From assembly GCA_900551705.1 (NCBI GenBank), contig URWY01000012.1, positions 1 through 23,665 of the forward strand: a stretch of 23,665 nucleotides of DNA, given 5' to 3'. The position numbers were made by a program, and so were the translations under genes. Positions 1 to 7,526 of this stretch are shown here, one piece after another. Below the pieces are notes generated by a model. That model was not told where the DNA came from, ran no database searches, and saw only the letters and a program-made list of their open reading frames with translations. The DNA is from an uncultured Bacillota bacterium. Its GTDB lineage: Bacteria; Bacillota; Clostridia; Christensenellales; UBA1242. Each line of letters opens with the position of its first letter. The stretch's first letter is position 1.

Positions 1-1427
1 TTTACAACGGAGAAACGCCAGTTGAACTCGCTGACGCAACAAAGTTAATAAAAACAAGTCCTAACTTTTTTGGCACAAACTGGGTAGATGGTGGCGGGGC
101 AGACGGCTACTTTTACTACGCAACAGGCACAACGCTAAACACATTTGCAAAATCAGCAACAACATTTGTAGATTTGTTTACAGACGGAGCGTACTTAGAA
201 ATTGCAGGTGAAGGCTTTAAAGGTTCTAACGACCTTGAAGGTGGCGGTTTTGTTGTAGGTGATACATCAATCAACAAGATTGAAGTTTATCTCACTCTTG
301 AAACGCTCCAAGGCGATGCAGATGCAGCAGCCGAAGGCTGGAAGATTTCAAGCCAAGTTGACTTTGCCAAAGTTGACGAAGGTAAGATTGTTACATCAGT
401 TAATGGAGATCCAGTTAACGAAAAATTAAATGTAACAATTAATGGCAATGAGTCAAAACTTGAAGAAGTTAAATTCCCTTATGGAGAAGAAACAATCTTA
501 GAATTTGATAGTAAAAATGTTGAGTATGTGGAATTGACATACTCAGACGGAACAAAAAGCGATAGGTTCTATGAACTTGAAGCAAGTGAAAATTCTGCGA
601 CAAAATATTCTCAAATTCAAGTTAAAGCAAATGAAAATAAAAAAGTCACTGGCTATATAATAGGAACTTTTAGCGATAGCGAATATAAAGGATTTGGCTA
701 TTCAACAACTAGATTTGGTTATAATGATGAAGAAGAATTCATAAGTTATGAAATATCTAATGGTGTTTTGTTAACTGGTTATTTTGGCGATGATACTGTT
801 TTAACAATTCCTTCAAAAGTAAAAGTTAGAACAAGAGATTTCAAAGTTAAAGTGGAAGGTTATACTAATTATGAATCATTTTGTGAAAAAGTAGATATTG
901 ATAAATTCCAATTCCCTTGTAAAGTAAATAATAAATATACTATTCAAAGTGCTGAAGATTTTGAAGGTTGGCTCCTAGATACTGTTGGAGGATTAACTGA
1001 AGAAGAATTTAGTCAGGAATTTAAAGAATGTATTATAACATACACAAATTTATGTGAAACGAGTAGCATTTTGTATGGCTATAAAAATGTTATTGCCGTT
1101 AGAGCTTTTGCATTTAGAGATAATAGAAAGATAACTGAAGTTACAATTTCTGAAGGAGTAACAAGTTTAGACGAAGAATGTTTTTCTGGATGTAGAAACC
1201 TTGATGTAGTTAATATTAAAGGAAATAAGTTGGAAACTATGAAGCAACTTGCATTAAGAGATACTAAATTGACAAAATTAGTAATAGACTCTATTACTCC
1301 ACCAGATATTTCTAATTGGCAAATTGACTCAAATGAAAACACAAAAGTATATGTCCCAGCGGCATATTTAGAAGCTTATAAAACTGCATGGGGTATAACA
1401 GAAGATGGTATTTTAGGAACATTTTAA
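1..1427 (+). CDS. Surface protein with TasA/camelysin-like region and BspA-type leucine-rich repeats (3' part)
   Basis: The reading frame is open from base 3, so the true start lies left of the window and about 474 residues are visible. An internal TTG at 174 is not a believable start because the frame upstream is uninterrupted and in the same style. The first ~110 residues contain a W-x-D-G-G..G-Y-F-Y-Y stretch and an 'EVYLTLETLQGDADAAAEGW' stretch, which resemble the repeated fold of TasA/camelysin (SipW-dependent) proteins. The last ~110 residues match BspA-like LRR_5 repeats: 'IAVRAFAFRDNRKITEVTI', then 'LDEECFSGCRNLDVVNIKG', then a cap ending in VYVPAAYLEAYKTAWG, as is usual for this family. 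There is no LPxTG motif or C-terminal membrane anchor. Such proteins are normally secreted or cell-surface adhesive proteins; this role is inferred. The gene is followed directly by a terminator. The family call for the C-terminal part is fairly sure; the TasA-like call is tentative. Confidence 0.7.
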   Translation, partial: YNGETPVELADATKLIKTSPNFFGTNWVDGGGADGYFYYATGTTLNTFAKSATTFVDLFTDGAYLEIAGEGFKGSNDLEGGGFVVGDTSINKIEVYLTLETLQGDADAAAEGWKISSQVDFAKVDEGKIVTSVNGDPVNEKLNVTINGNESKLEEVKFPYGEETILEFDSKNVEYVELTYSDGTKSDRFYELEASENSATKYSQIQVKANENKKVTGYIIGTFSDSEYKGFGYSTTRFGYNDEEEFISYEISNGVLLTGYFGDDTVLTIPSKVKVRTRDFKVKVEGYTNYESFCEKVDIDKFQFPCKVNNKYTIQSAEDFEGWLLDTVGGLTEEEFSQEFKECIITYTNLCETSSILYGYKNVIAVRAFAFRDNRKITEVTISEGVTSLDEECFSGCRNLDVVNIKGNKLETMKQLALRDTKLTKLVIDSITPPDISNWQIDSNENTKVYVPAAYLEAYKTAWGITEDGILGTF

Positions 1428-1431
1428 AACT

Positions 1432-1457
1432 AAAAAACTCCCGATTGGGAGTTTTTT
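1432..1457. terminator. Bidirectional intrinsic terminator
   Basis: An A-tract plus CTCCC pairs with GGGAG plus a T-tract around a GATT loop. The stem is 11 bp if the A:T flanks are counted. It serves the surface-protein gene on the + strand and the peptidase gene on the - strand; the last two bases overlap the peptidase stop codon. Confidence 0.85.
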
Positions 1458-2220
1458 AATTGTATAAAGTTGTGACAAGATTGGTGATGTCGAGCGATTT
1501 CTCGTCCGCGTTGATTTCGTTTACTTGACCTTTATTGAAAATGTAAGCTTTGCCGTAGAGCAAGGTTGTTTTGTCGACTTGCAAAATATATGTGCCGTCT
1601 GAATAGGCGATAATTGGTCTAGTGTAACTATTTTCCATGGCAAGTTCAAATTGAGTTACGCCGTCAACTTGTTCGCCGATAATATCGTGAATATGTGGGA
1701 AAATGTTAATTTTTGTAAGTCCAAGGCCGTTGATATATCTTTTATAGTTCTTGTCTAAAACTTCGCCTTCTAGTTCGGGTTGGGCATATACGATGTCTGC
1801 ACAATTCATGCTGCCAGCACTTACGCCGCAAATTGGGACATTGCAGTCTTTTAAAAGTTCTTTTAGATTGATTTTTTCAAAAAACTTGTTTTGAGTTGGC
1901 ACATGTCCACCGCAAAGGAAGATAAAATCTGCATTTTCAATGAGTTTTTTTGCTTGTTTTTTGTTGCGGCCGTCTAAGACTGTATAGTTTTTGAAAGGAA
2001 TGGTCATATTCAGACTTTCAAAAGTTAGATTTGCATACATATCAGTAATTTCGTGGTTTGTTTCATCGCTGCAAACAAACAGGAAGTTATCATATTTATT
2101 AATATATTTTTTCAAATTGTCCAAAAGTTTGTTTTTATTTGCTATAGGTTGAGCAATGCGATTTCCGTTTTCGTCTTTATAGTATGCTTCCAAACTGCTT
2201 GTTAAAAATAATGCTTTCAT
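1456..2220 (-). CDS. Peptidase E-like (family S51) class I glutamine amidotransferase-fold protein
   Basis: The product is 254 residues if it starts at the ATG at 2220. That start has a GGAG ribosome site about 8 bases upstream; the longer frame to 2247 adds nine residues ahead of the SD and would overlap the promoter. The family is peptidase S51 (dipeptidase E / cyanophycinase group), whose nucleophile serine sits in a G-x-S-A-G turn. Here GVSAGS gives Ser134, with FLCGGH around residues 101-106 and an acidic/His-rich IFPHIHD near 173-179 as likely remaining active-site region. Family members cleave Asp-containing dipeptides or act on related small peptides; the substrate here is not determined. 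No signal peptide is present, so the protein is cytosolic. It is transcribed divergently from fhs from its own promoter and ends in a shared terminator. Length fits the family. Confidence 0.85.
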   Translation of the reverse strand: MKALFLTSSLEAYYKDENGNRIAQPIANKNKLLDNLKKYINKYDNFLFVCSDETNHEITDMYANLTFESLNMTIPFKNYTVLDGRNKKQAKKLIENADFIFLCGGHVPTQNKFFEKINLKELLKDCNVPICGVSAGSMNCADIVYAQPELEGEVLDKNYKRYINGLGLTKINIFPHIHDIIGEQVDGVTQFELAMENSYTRPIIAYSDGTYILQVDKTTLLYGKAYIFNKGQVNEINADEKSLDITNLVTTLYN

Positions 2221-2237
2221 AGGCTTTCTCCATTTAT

Positions 2238-2265
2238 ATGATAACACAACTCAAAATTTAGTCAA
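2238..2265 (-). promoter_or_regulatory. Sigma-A-type promoter of the peptidase E-like gene
   Basis: On the - strand TTGACT (2265-2260) and TATCAT (2243-2238) are separated by 16 bases. The predicted start lies about 12 bases before the ATG, just ahead of the GGAG site. Confidence 0.65.
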
Positions 2266-2271
2266 ATTTTA

Positions 2272-2301
2272 TTGTCATTATTTGCAAAATTATTGTATAA
2301 T
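2272..2301 (+). promoter_or_regulatory. Sigma-A-type promoter of fhs
   Basis: TTGTCA (2272-2277) and TATAAT (2296-2301) are separated by 18 bases. The predicted start lies near 2308, so the leader is short and opens almost on the GGAGG at 2312-2316. Confidence 0.65.
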
Positions 2302-2320
2302 CAATGTAATTGGAGGACGA

Positions 2321-3982
2321 ATGACAGATATTGAGATAGCAAGAAATTATAAGATGCAACCAATTAATAAAATTGCGAAGAAATTGGGGCTTAAAAGCGC
2401 CGATTTAATTTGTTATGGCGAAAATAAAGCGAAAATTAAATTGTCGATGGAAGATTTGCAAGATAGAAAGAGCGGCAAACTTGTTTTGGTGACGGCGATA
2501 AATCCAACGACTGCTGGAAACGGCAAGACGACTGTATCTATCGGGCTTGCAGATGCTCTTTGGCTTTTGAAAAAGAAAAGCTGTTTAGCGCTTAGAGAGC
2601 CATCGCTTGGGCCAGTTTTTGGCATGAAAGGTGGAGCAACTGGTGGCGGATACAGTCAGATTGTGCCTATGGAAGACATAAATTTGCATTTTAACGGCGA
2701 TTTTCACGCTATAACGAGTGCAAATAACTTGCTTGCAAGTTTGATTGATAATCATATTTTTCAAGGCAACGAACTTAATTTAGACAGCAATAAGATATTT
2801 TTTAAACGCTGTTTAGATGTCAACGACAGGGCACTTAGGAATGTAATTGTGTCGAATGGTAAGAACGAAACGCCAAGAGAAGAACATTTTACAATCACTG
2901 CGGCAAGCGAAATTATGTCGATAATGTGTATGTCGAAAAACTTGGAAGAGTTGAAGATTAGGCTTGGAAACATATTGGTTGGATTAACAAAAAGCGGCAC
3001 TCCTGTGTTTGCAAAAGATTTGAAGGCTGAAAATGCGATGGCAATTTTGCTTAAAGATGCGTTAAAGCCAAATCTTGTTCAAACGCTTGCTGCAACGCCT
3101 GCGATTGTTCATCTTGGACCATTTGCAAACATCGCTCATGGCTGCAATAGTGTTGTTGCAACAAATATGGCGATGAAACTTGCTGATTATTGCGTAACGG
3201 AAGCGGGGTTTGGTGCGGACCTTGGTGCAGAAAAGTTTTTAGATTTCAAATGTCGCGAAATGGGAATTAAGCCAAATTGTATTGTTTTGATTGCGACAAT
3301 TCCAGCATTAAAATTGCATGGTGGAGAAGATAAAAACAACTTAAAAATTGCAAATTCAAATGCAGTAAAAGAGGGTTTACAAAACTTAAATGCGCATATC
3401 AACATTTTAAAAAATATATACAAGTTGCCACTTGTTGTGACTTTAAACAAATATACAACAGACACAGAGCCTGAAATTGAAATTGTTAAAAATTTTGTTG
3501 AAGAAAAGGGCTGTGAATTTGCTGTCAACGAAGTTTGGGCAAAGGGCGGAAGCGGTGCTGTTGAACTTGCTAAAAAGGTTGTTGCTGCGTGCGAGAAGTC
3601 AAATGACGACTTTGAATTTGCCTACGATTTAAATGACGATATAAAAACAAAAATTGCAAAACTTTCTCAAAAAATTTATGGCACAGCAAAAATAAACTAC
3701 ACCGAACAGGCAGAAAATTCAATTAAGGAAATCTGTAAGTTAGGTTTTGAGAATTTGCCGGTTATAGTTGCAAAAACGCAATATAGTTTATCAGACAAAG
3801 CCGAACTTTTGAACGCTCCAAAAGATTTTGAAATCACTGTCAGAGATTTGGAAATTAGGTCGGGTGCAGGTTTTATTGTGATTTTGTTAGGTTCTATGTT
3901 GTTAATGCCTGGTTTATCAAAGAACCCAGCCGCAATAAATATGACTATTGATAATAACGAAATTATAACAGGTTTATTTTAG
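2321..3982 (+). CDS. fhs: Formate-tetrahydrofolate ligase
   Basis: The 553-residue product matches the family's usual length. It joins formate to tetrahydrofolate using ATP, giving 10-formyl-THF for purine synthesis and one-carbon metabolism, including the methyl branch of the Wood-Ljungdahl pathway where present. The start is the ATG at 2321 (MTDIEIARNYKMQPI), set by GGAGG five bases before it and by the family's conserved N-terminus; a TTG at 2282 lies upstream of the -10 box and is rejected. Visible signatures include NPTTAGNGKTT at about residues 61-71 (ATP site), REPSLGPVFGMKGGATGGGY, and the following PMEDINLHFNGDFHAI. The usual P-loop form is NPTPAGEGKTT, so this copy has P-to-T and E-to-N changes. 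No other one-carbon gene is adjacent. Its last 9 bases overlap the convergent membrane gene. Confidence 0.97.
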   Translation: MTDIEIARNYKMQPINKIAKKLGLKSADLICYGENKAKIKLSMEDLQDRKSGKLVLVTAINPTTAGNGKTTVSIGLADALWLLKKKSCLALREPSLGPVFGMKGGATGGGYSQIVPMEDINLHFNGDFHAITSANNLLASLIDNHIFQGNELNLDSNKIFFKRCLDVNDRALRNVIVSNGKNETPREEHFTITAASEIMSIMCMSKNLEELKIRLGNILVGLTKSGTPVFAKDLKAENAMAILLKDALKPNLVQTLAATPAIVHLGPFANIAHGCNSVVATNMAMKLADYCVTEAGFGADLGAEKFLDFKCREMGIKPNCIVLIATIPALKLHGGEDKNNLKIANSNAVKEGLQNLNAHINILKNIYKLPLVVTLNKYTTDTEPEIEIVKNFVEEKGCEFAVNEVWAKGGSGAVELAKKVVAACEKSNDDFEFAYDLNDDIKTKIAKLSQKIYGTAKINYTEQAENSIKEICKLGFENLPVIVAKTQYSLSDKAELLNAPKDFEITVRDLEIRSGAGFIVILLGSMLLMPGLSKNPAAINMTIDNNEIITGLF

Positions 3983-5026
3983 AAATTTAATTCCGCATGA
4001 ACATTCGCAGTCGCTGCATGACATGCGGTTTTTTATTGTAAACAAAACGATAATTCCAACCGCGCCTATAAGCGGGTAGGAATATCGAATAATGCTTTCA
4101 AAGCCAAATAAACTTAACACAAAAACAAGAATTGCCGAAAATATCAAAGATAGGAGATTTGATTTAACTTTCAAGTGAACACTTTCTTTAAATGAATAAA
4201 ATGTTGCGAAAAGAGTTGTTAAAATGCAAAGCAAGATAATAAATGAATAGATATATCCCACTGTTGGGTGAATTAAAAACGCGATATAAACAATAGGCAT
4301 TTCAGCAAATGGCAGGCTATTATCGTTTATGAGCAATGCAATGATAATCAATACAATTATTAAAAAGATAATAAAACTTGTGATAATTGCAACTTTTTTG
4401 ATGTTTTTTTCTTTTATTTTTGTTCCTAGATTGATTGCAATTTTGCTGTTGACCATTAAATTGCAAGCAGCGTATAGAATTGTCGAAATTGTTAAAAACG
4501 CTAAATTTGAGATGTCAAATGAGAATGTGAAATCAGAATGCGGTGAAGCGGTAAATGAAAATGAACAAACTAAAATTGTGGACAGAATAATAATCGGAAC
4601 TAAGATTTTATTTATTGTAATAAGCCATTTTAAGTCCTTAGACATTATTATCAAACTTAAAAGCACAATCAAAATTGACCACAAGTGGAATTTTGAATTG
4701 TAAACAATATCGTTAAGCAACGATTCTGCACCGGCAAGCATTGTTGCAGAAAAAATTAAAAATATGATTGCACAGATGCTTTCAAACACGAAACTGGTTT
4801 TATGTTTTTGCAAAAAATTGGGCTTTTTTTGGAGCATTTGACCATATTTTAATATCTCTATTAAGCCGTAAGCGAAAAGTATAAAAAAAAGAAAGGCGTA
4901 AAGAATGCTGACAAAACCATATTGTGCAAAAAAGATGACAACTTCTTGCCCACTGGCAAGTCCAGCACCAATCGTTGCACCTAGTATTAACATCACACCG
5001 CCAAATACGCTGGTATTTTTATTCAC
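3974..5026 (-). CDS. YkvI-type integral membrane protein (APC-like fold)
   Basis: The 350-residue product is strongly hydrophobic, with about nine or ten predicted membrane segments. Its N-terminus (GATIGAGLASGQE at about residues 16-28) is the signature of YkvI/COG3949 proteins, which resemble amino-acid/polyamine transporters. The substrate is unknown. The predicted start is a GTG at 5026; no Shine-Dalgarno is seen before it, and a TATATT lies five bases upstream with no good -35, so a leaderless message is possible but unproven. An internal ATG at 4993 would cut the first 11 residues. The C-terminus is odd: after the last membrane segment comes a short tail with four cysteines in ten residues (MSCSDCECSCG). 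That stretch is encoded by DNA that on the other strand forms the fhs terminator. Confidence 0.8.
   Translation of the reverse strand: MNKNTSVFGGVMLILGATIGAGLASGQEVVIFFAQYGFVSILYAFLFFILFAYGLIEILKYGQMLQKKPNFLQKHKTSFVFESICAIIFLIFSATMLAGAESLLNDIVYNSKFHLWSILIVLLSLIIMSKDLKWLITINKILVPIIILSTILVCSFSFTASPHSDFTFSFDISNLAFLTISTILYAACNLMVNSKIAINLGTKIKEKNIKKVAIITSFIIFLIIVLIIIALLINDNSLPFAEMPIVYIAFLIHPTVGYIYSFIILLCILTTLFATFYSFKESVHLKVKSNLLSLIFSAILVFVLSLFGFESIIRYSYPLIGAVGIIVLFTIKNRMSCSDCECSCGIKFLK
3993..4034 (+). terminator. Intrinsic terminator of fhs, embedded in the opposite gene
   Basis: CCGCATG (3993-3999) pairs with CATGCGG (4022-4028), followed by six T. A second stem GCAG-TCG-CTGC sits inside the loop. 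The whole element lies within the 3' coding end of the convergent YkvI-type gene. Confidence 0.75.
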
Positions 5027-5107
5027 ATAATAATATATTAAGCAAGCAAAAATACTATTACTTTATTAAAAGTAAATATTTTTATAAATTTAATACAAAA
5101 TAATGTT

Positions 5108-5758
5108 ATGAAAAAATCGCTATTAATTATTTTAATGTTGACATTTTTTTGCACTTGCATTTGTGCAATAGTTTTGCCACAACCTGCATATAAAACAGGT
5201 TTTGATGCTTTAACTAAAGAAGAACAAAAACTTTTAAATGATGCTTTTGAAGAAGAGAACTCAAAACTAAATGATGTTTTAAATTACACCGAAATTTTAA
5301 ACACTGTTAATAGCGTTTCAAATCTTGATTGGTTTGATGTTGTGAACAATTTTTTCACCAAATATGAGTTGACGGCAAGGGTTATTGATTGTAAAACGAA
5401 AAAATCGTATCAGGTGATAAGAGTTGGCGGCTACAATCATGCAGATGTTCAACCAATAGATGCAAAAAATACGGCAATTATGAAAAGTATTTATAATGGT
5501 GAATGGAGTTGGGTTAGAAGACCTGTTTGGGTGGAAATTAATGGTTCTTATGTTGCTGGGTCAATCAACGGAATGCCTCATGGTTACACACTTATTGAAG
5601 GCAACAATATGGACGGACACACTTGTATACATTTTCTAAATTCAAAAACACATGGAACAAAACGAGTAGATGAAGCACATCAAGAGGCAGTTGCTTATGC
5701 TTATGAGCATAAAGCAGAACTTTTAGAATTTCTGCTTGAAAATTTAAATAAGTTGTAA
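5108..5758 (+). CDS. Secreted protein with a YkuD (L,D-transpeptidase)-like motif
   Basis: The 216-residue product begins with a clear signal sequence: MKKSLLIILMLTFFC, a hydrophobic core and AIVLPQPA near the likely cleavage region. The central part (about residues 130-190) has RPVWVEINGSYVAGSINGMPHG, then GHTCIHFLNSKTHGT and VDEAHQEAV. The order His-Gly ... Gly-His-x-Cys-Ile resembles the catalytic HG...(S)HGCIR arrangement of YkuD L,D-transpeptidases, and similar GHxCIHFxNSxTHG proteins occur in other Firmicutes. A cell-wall role outside the membrane is therefore plausible but inferred; Arg after Cys-Ile is replaced by His. No Shine-Dalgarno is visible before the ATG. The gene is divergent from the YkvI-type gene (81 bp between) and is followed by the lipoprotein gene. 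Confidence 0.65.
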   Translation: MKKSLLIILMLTFFCTCICAIVLPQPAYKTGFDALTKEEQKLLNDAFEEENSKLNDVLNYTEILNTVNSVSNLDWFDVVNNFFTKYELTARVIDCKTKKSYQVIRVGGYNHADVQPIDAKNTAIMKSIYNGEWSWVRRPVWVEINGSYVAGSINGMPHGYTLIEGNNMDGHTCIHFLNSKTHGTKRVDEAHQEAVAYAYEHKAELLEFLLENLNKL

Positions 5759-5812
5759 TGTTTAAAAAAATTTTTTATGTCGATAATATAACATCATAAA
5801 AATGGAGGAGTT

Positions 5813-6655
5813 ATGAAAAAAATTTTTAGTTTATCGCTTGTTTTAGCACTTGCACTTACAACTTGTTTTATGTTTATGGGCTGCACAACTGAAACGATAA
5901 ATGTCAATGTGGTTGAACAAGCACAAGCGAAGGCAGAAAAGTTGATTTCAACTTATTACGACAAAAAAGAAGGTTCTGAGCTTCCAAAGCCAGGCGCAGA
6001 AAATTTCTATGTTGAAATAAGTTCCGACTTTGATACAAATGTTGAAGTTGTCACAATCAACGGAACTGGTCACACATTGTCCGAAAAAGTAAAGTATAGC
6101 GTGGGAAATAACAACTTCGTTGAAACATCTGCTTGGATGAAAGACGGCGGTAAGTTATATGTTGCAGCACCAACTCTTTATGTTGAAGCAAAAAGTGGCG
6201 TAACATCAATTGTTGTTGGCAGCAAAGAGTTTAAAGTTACCGTTTTTGAAAATGCAGGAACACTAGTTATGGACAGTGTAACAGTTGTTGGAACAACAAC
6301 AGGTGCAACAGCAGAAAAAACAACAAATGACCAAAATAAAATTGTTGTTAAACACACAAGAACGAGCGGGAAATCGGCTGTTGGTTGGACACTTTCACAA
6401 AACGACAAAAAAATTCCAGCAGGCAAGTATGTGTTTACGAAAAAAGTGATGTCAAATTCCAGTGCAGTATCTTACGGAGTTGATGTAACAGTTGACAGCG
6501 AATCAAAAGGCTATTCACAAGCTCTTTATAATTATTGGCTAAATGGAAACATTTCTGAACCAGTAAACAGAACGATTGATTACACAATCGCAATCCCAGG
6601 TTATGGCAATTTGAATTTTGATATTCAAGTTACAGAAGCTGTTCCACAGGCATAA
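5813..6655 (+). CDS. Predicted lipoprotein of unknown function
   Basis: The 280-residue product starts with a lipoprotein signal: MKK, a hydrophobic core, then FMGC with Cys24 as the predicted lipidated residue. It would therefore be anchored on the outer face of the membrane. The ATG at 5813 has a strong GGAGGAG at 5804-5810. The mature part is rich in Thr, Val, Ser and Asn with alternating hydrophobic residues, consistent with beta-sandwich folds, and has no motif I recognise. The last 40 residues (YGNLNFDIQV near the end) look like a final beta strand pair. It lies 54 bp after the secreted YkuD-like gene, possibly transcribed with it, and ends in its own terminator. Confidence 0.75.
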   Translation: MKKIFSLSLVLALALTTCFMFMGCTTETINVNVVEQAQAKAEKLISTYYDKKEGSELPKPGAENFYVEISSDFDTNVEVVTINGTGHTLSEKVKYSVGNNNFVETSAWMKDGGKLYVAAPTLYVEAKSGVTSIVVGSKEFKVTVFENAGTLVMDSVTVVGTTTGATAEKTTNDQNKIVVKHTRTSGKSAVGWTLSQNDKKIPAGKYVFTKKVMSNSSAVSYGVDVTVDSESKGYSQALYNYWLNGNISEPVNRTIDYTIAIPGYGNLNFDIQVTEAVPQA

Positions 6656-6661
6656 AAAATT

Positions 6662-6683
6662 GAGGCTTTTGCCTCTTTTTTTT
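6662..6683 (+). terminator. Intrinsic terminator after the lipoprotein gene
   Basis: GAGGC-TTTT-GCCTC followed by eight T, starting seven bases after the stop codon. The T-run continues almost directly into the next promoter. Confidence 0.85.
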
Positions 6684-6686
6684 GTA

Positions 6687-6714
6687 TTGACAAAGCCATA
6701 ATTTGTTGTATAAT
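6687..6714 (+). promoter_or_regulatory. Consensus sigma-A promoter positioned for a leaderless mRNA
   Basis: A perfect TTGACA (6687-6692) and a perfect TATAAT (6709-6714) are separated by 16 bases. The ATG of the next gene begins at 6721, only six bases after the -10 box, where transcription itself should start. Confidence 0.85.
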
Positions 6715-6720
6715 AAAACT

Positions 6721-7497
6721 ATGAGAATTTTTACAGGTATTTCAGGACGAATTAAGAGAGAATACAACTTTAAGTTGACGCTTGCAAAATTGCCTTCGCA
6801 TAAATTTTTGTGCACAAGAGCAGTTAAGATAGACAATGCAACAGTAAATAGGCTTATTAACTCGCCAAAATATTTGGTTAAATCTTTGATTTTTAGAGAT
6901 GAAACAACAAATTTATCAGAAGATTTTGCCAAATTAAACGGCTTTGAGTTTGGAAATAACACATATTATAAAGAAAATTCCTGCGGTATTTATGCTGTTA
7001 AAAATAAAATTAATGGGGCAGATGTTGTTGAAATGTGCCTTATAAAAACTTTTAGAAGGCCAGATTCAATTTCCGTATCGCTTTATTACATTCCAAACGG
7101 CGATATCAGAAATATTTGCTTTGTTGCAAGAGTTTGTCAACATCAAACAAACGAACATAGAAACACAGACGGCAGCGTTATTGAACCAGGTCAAACTCAT
7201 TTGCATATTTACACAGAAGAATATTTCAACAAAATGTATAAAATTTATGGAAATTCTGACACCAAAAAGTTGGCAGAAAAACTTCAATCGCCAGATGCAA
7301 TTTTGTTGCCACAATTAAAAAATCAAGATGAAATTGTAAATTATGCAATGAACGCATTTAATGTTACAGGAAAAGAACTTGAAGCATTTGCCGAAGACGA
7401 GCAAAGAAAGGGTTATTTCATCAATAAAGACGGCAAATTTGTTAAAGGCTTGTCAAAAGAAACATTAAAAGACAGAATGGGCGAAGGTATGGAATAA
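6721..7497 (+). CDS. Uncharacterised cytosolic protein with an HRNxDG...HLHIY motif
   Basis: The 258-residue product has no signal peptide or membrane segment. The start is the ATG at 6721 (MRIFTGISGRIKREY); the upstream TTG at 6703 lies inside the promoter. There is no ribosome binding site and no room for a leader. Around residues 145-175 the protein carries EHRNTDGSVIEPGQTHLHIYTEEYF. The pattern H-x-N-x-D-G-x-x-I followed by H-L-H-I-Y resembles small proteins of mobile elements that I associate with the DUF6978 group, but the similarity is from memory and only local. The N-terminal ~120 residues, including FGNNTYYKENSCGIYAVK, match nothing I know. A function is not assigned. It sits between two terminators, so it is a single-gene unit. 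Confidence 0.75.
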   Translation: MRIFTGISGRIKREYNFKLTLAKLPSHKFLCTRAVKIDNATVNRLINSPKYLVKSLIFRDETTNLSEDFAKLNGFEFGNNTYYKENSCGIYAVKNKINGADVVEMCLIKTFRRPDSISVSLYYIPNGDIRNICFVARVCQHQTNEHRNTDGSVIEPGQTHLHIYTEEYFNKMYKIYGNSDTKKLAEKLQSPDAILLPQLKNQDEIVNYAMNAFNVTGKELEAFAEDEQRKGYFINKDGKFVKGLSKETLKDRMGEGME

Positions 7498-7525
7498 AAA
7501 AAGCGAGATTTAATCTCGTTTTTTT
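7496..7525. terminator. Bidirectional intrinsic terminator
   Basis: An A-tract with GCGAGAT pairs with ATCTCG and a T-tract; the GC core is CGAGAT/ATCTCG. It overlaps the stop codon of the + strand gene and ends two bases before the stop of the ABC-F gene, serving both. Confidence 0.85.
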
Positions 7526-7526
7526 A

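Noticed and set aside
2282..2320. Upstream TTG start for fhs
   Set aside because: It precedes the -10 box and the GGAGG; the family N-terminus begins at the ATG at 2321.
4329..4703. 124-codon open frame opposite the YkvI-type gene
   Set aside because: Antisense shadow of a well-supported membrane protein; no ribosome site and low-complexity composition.
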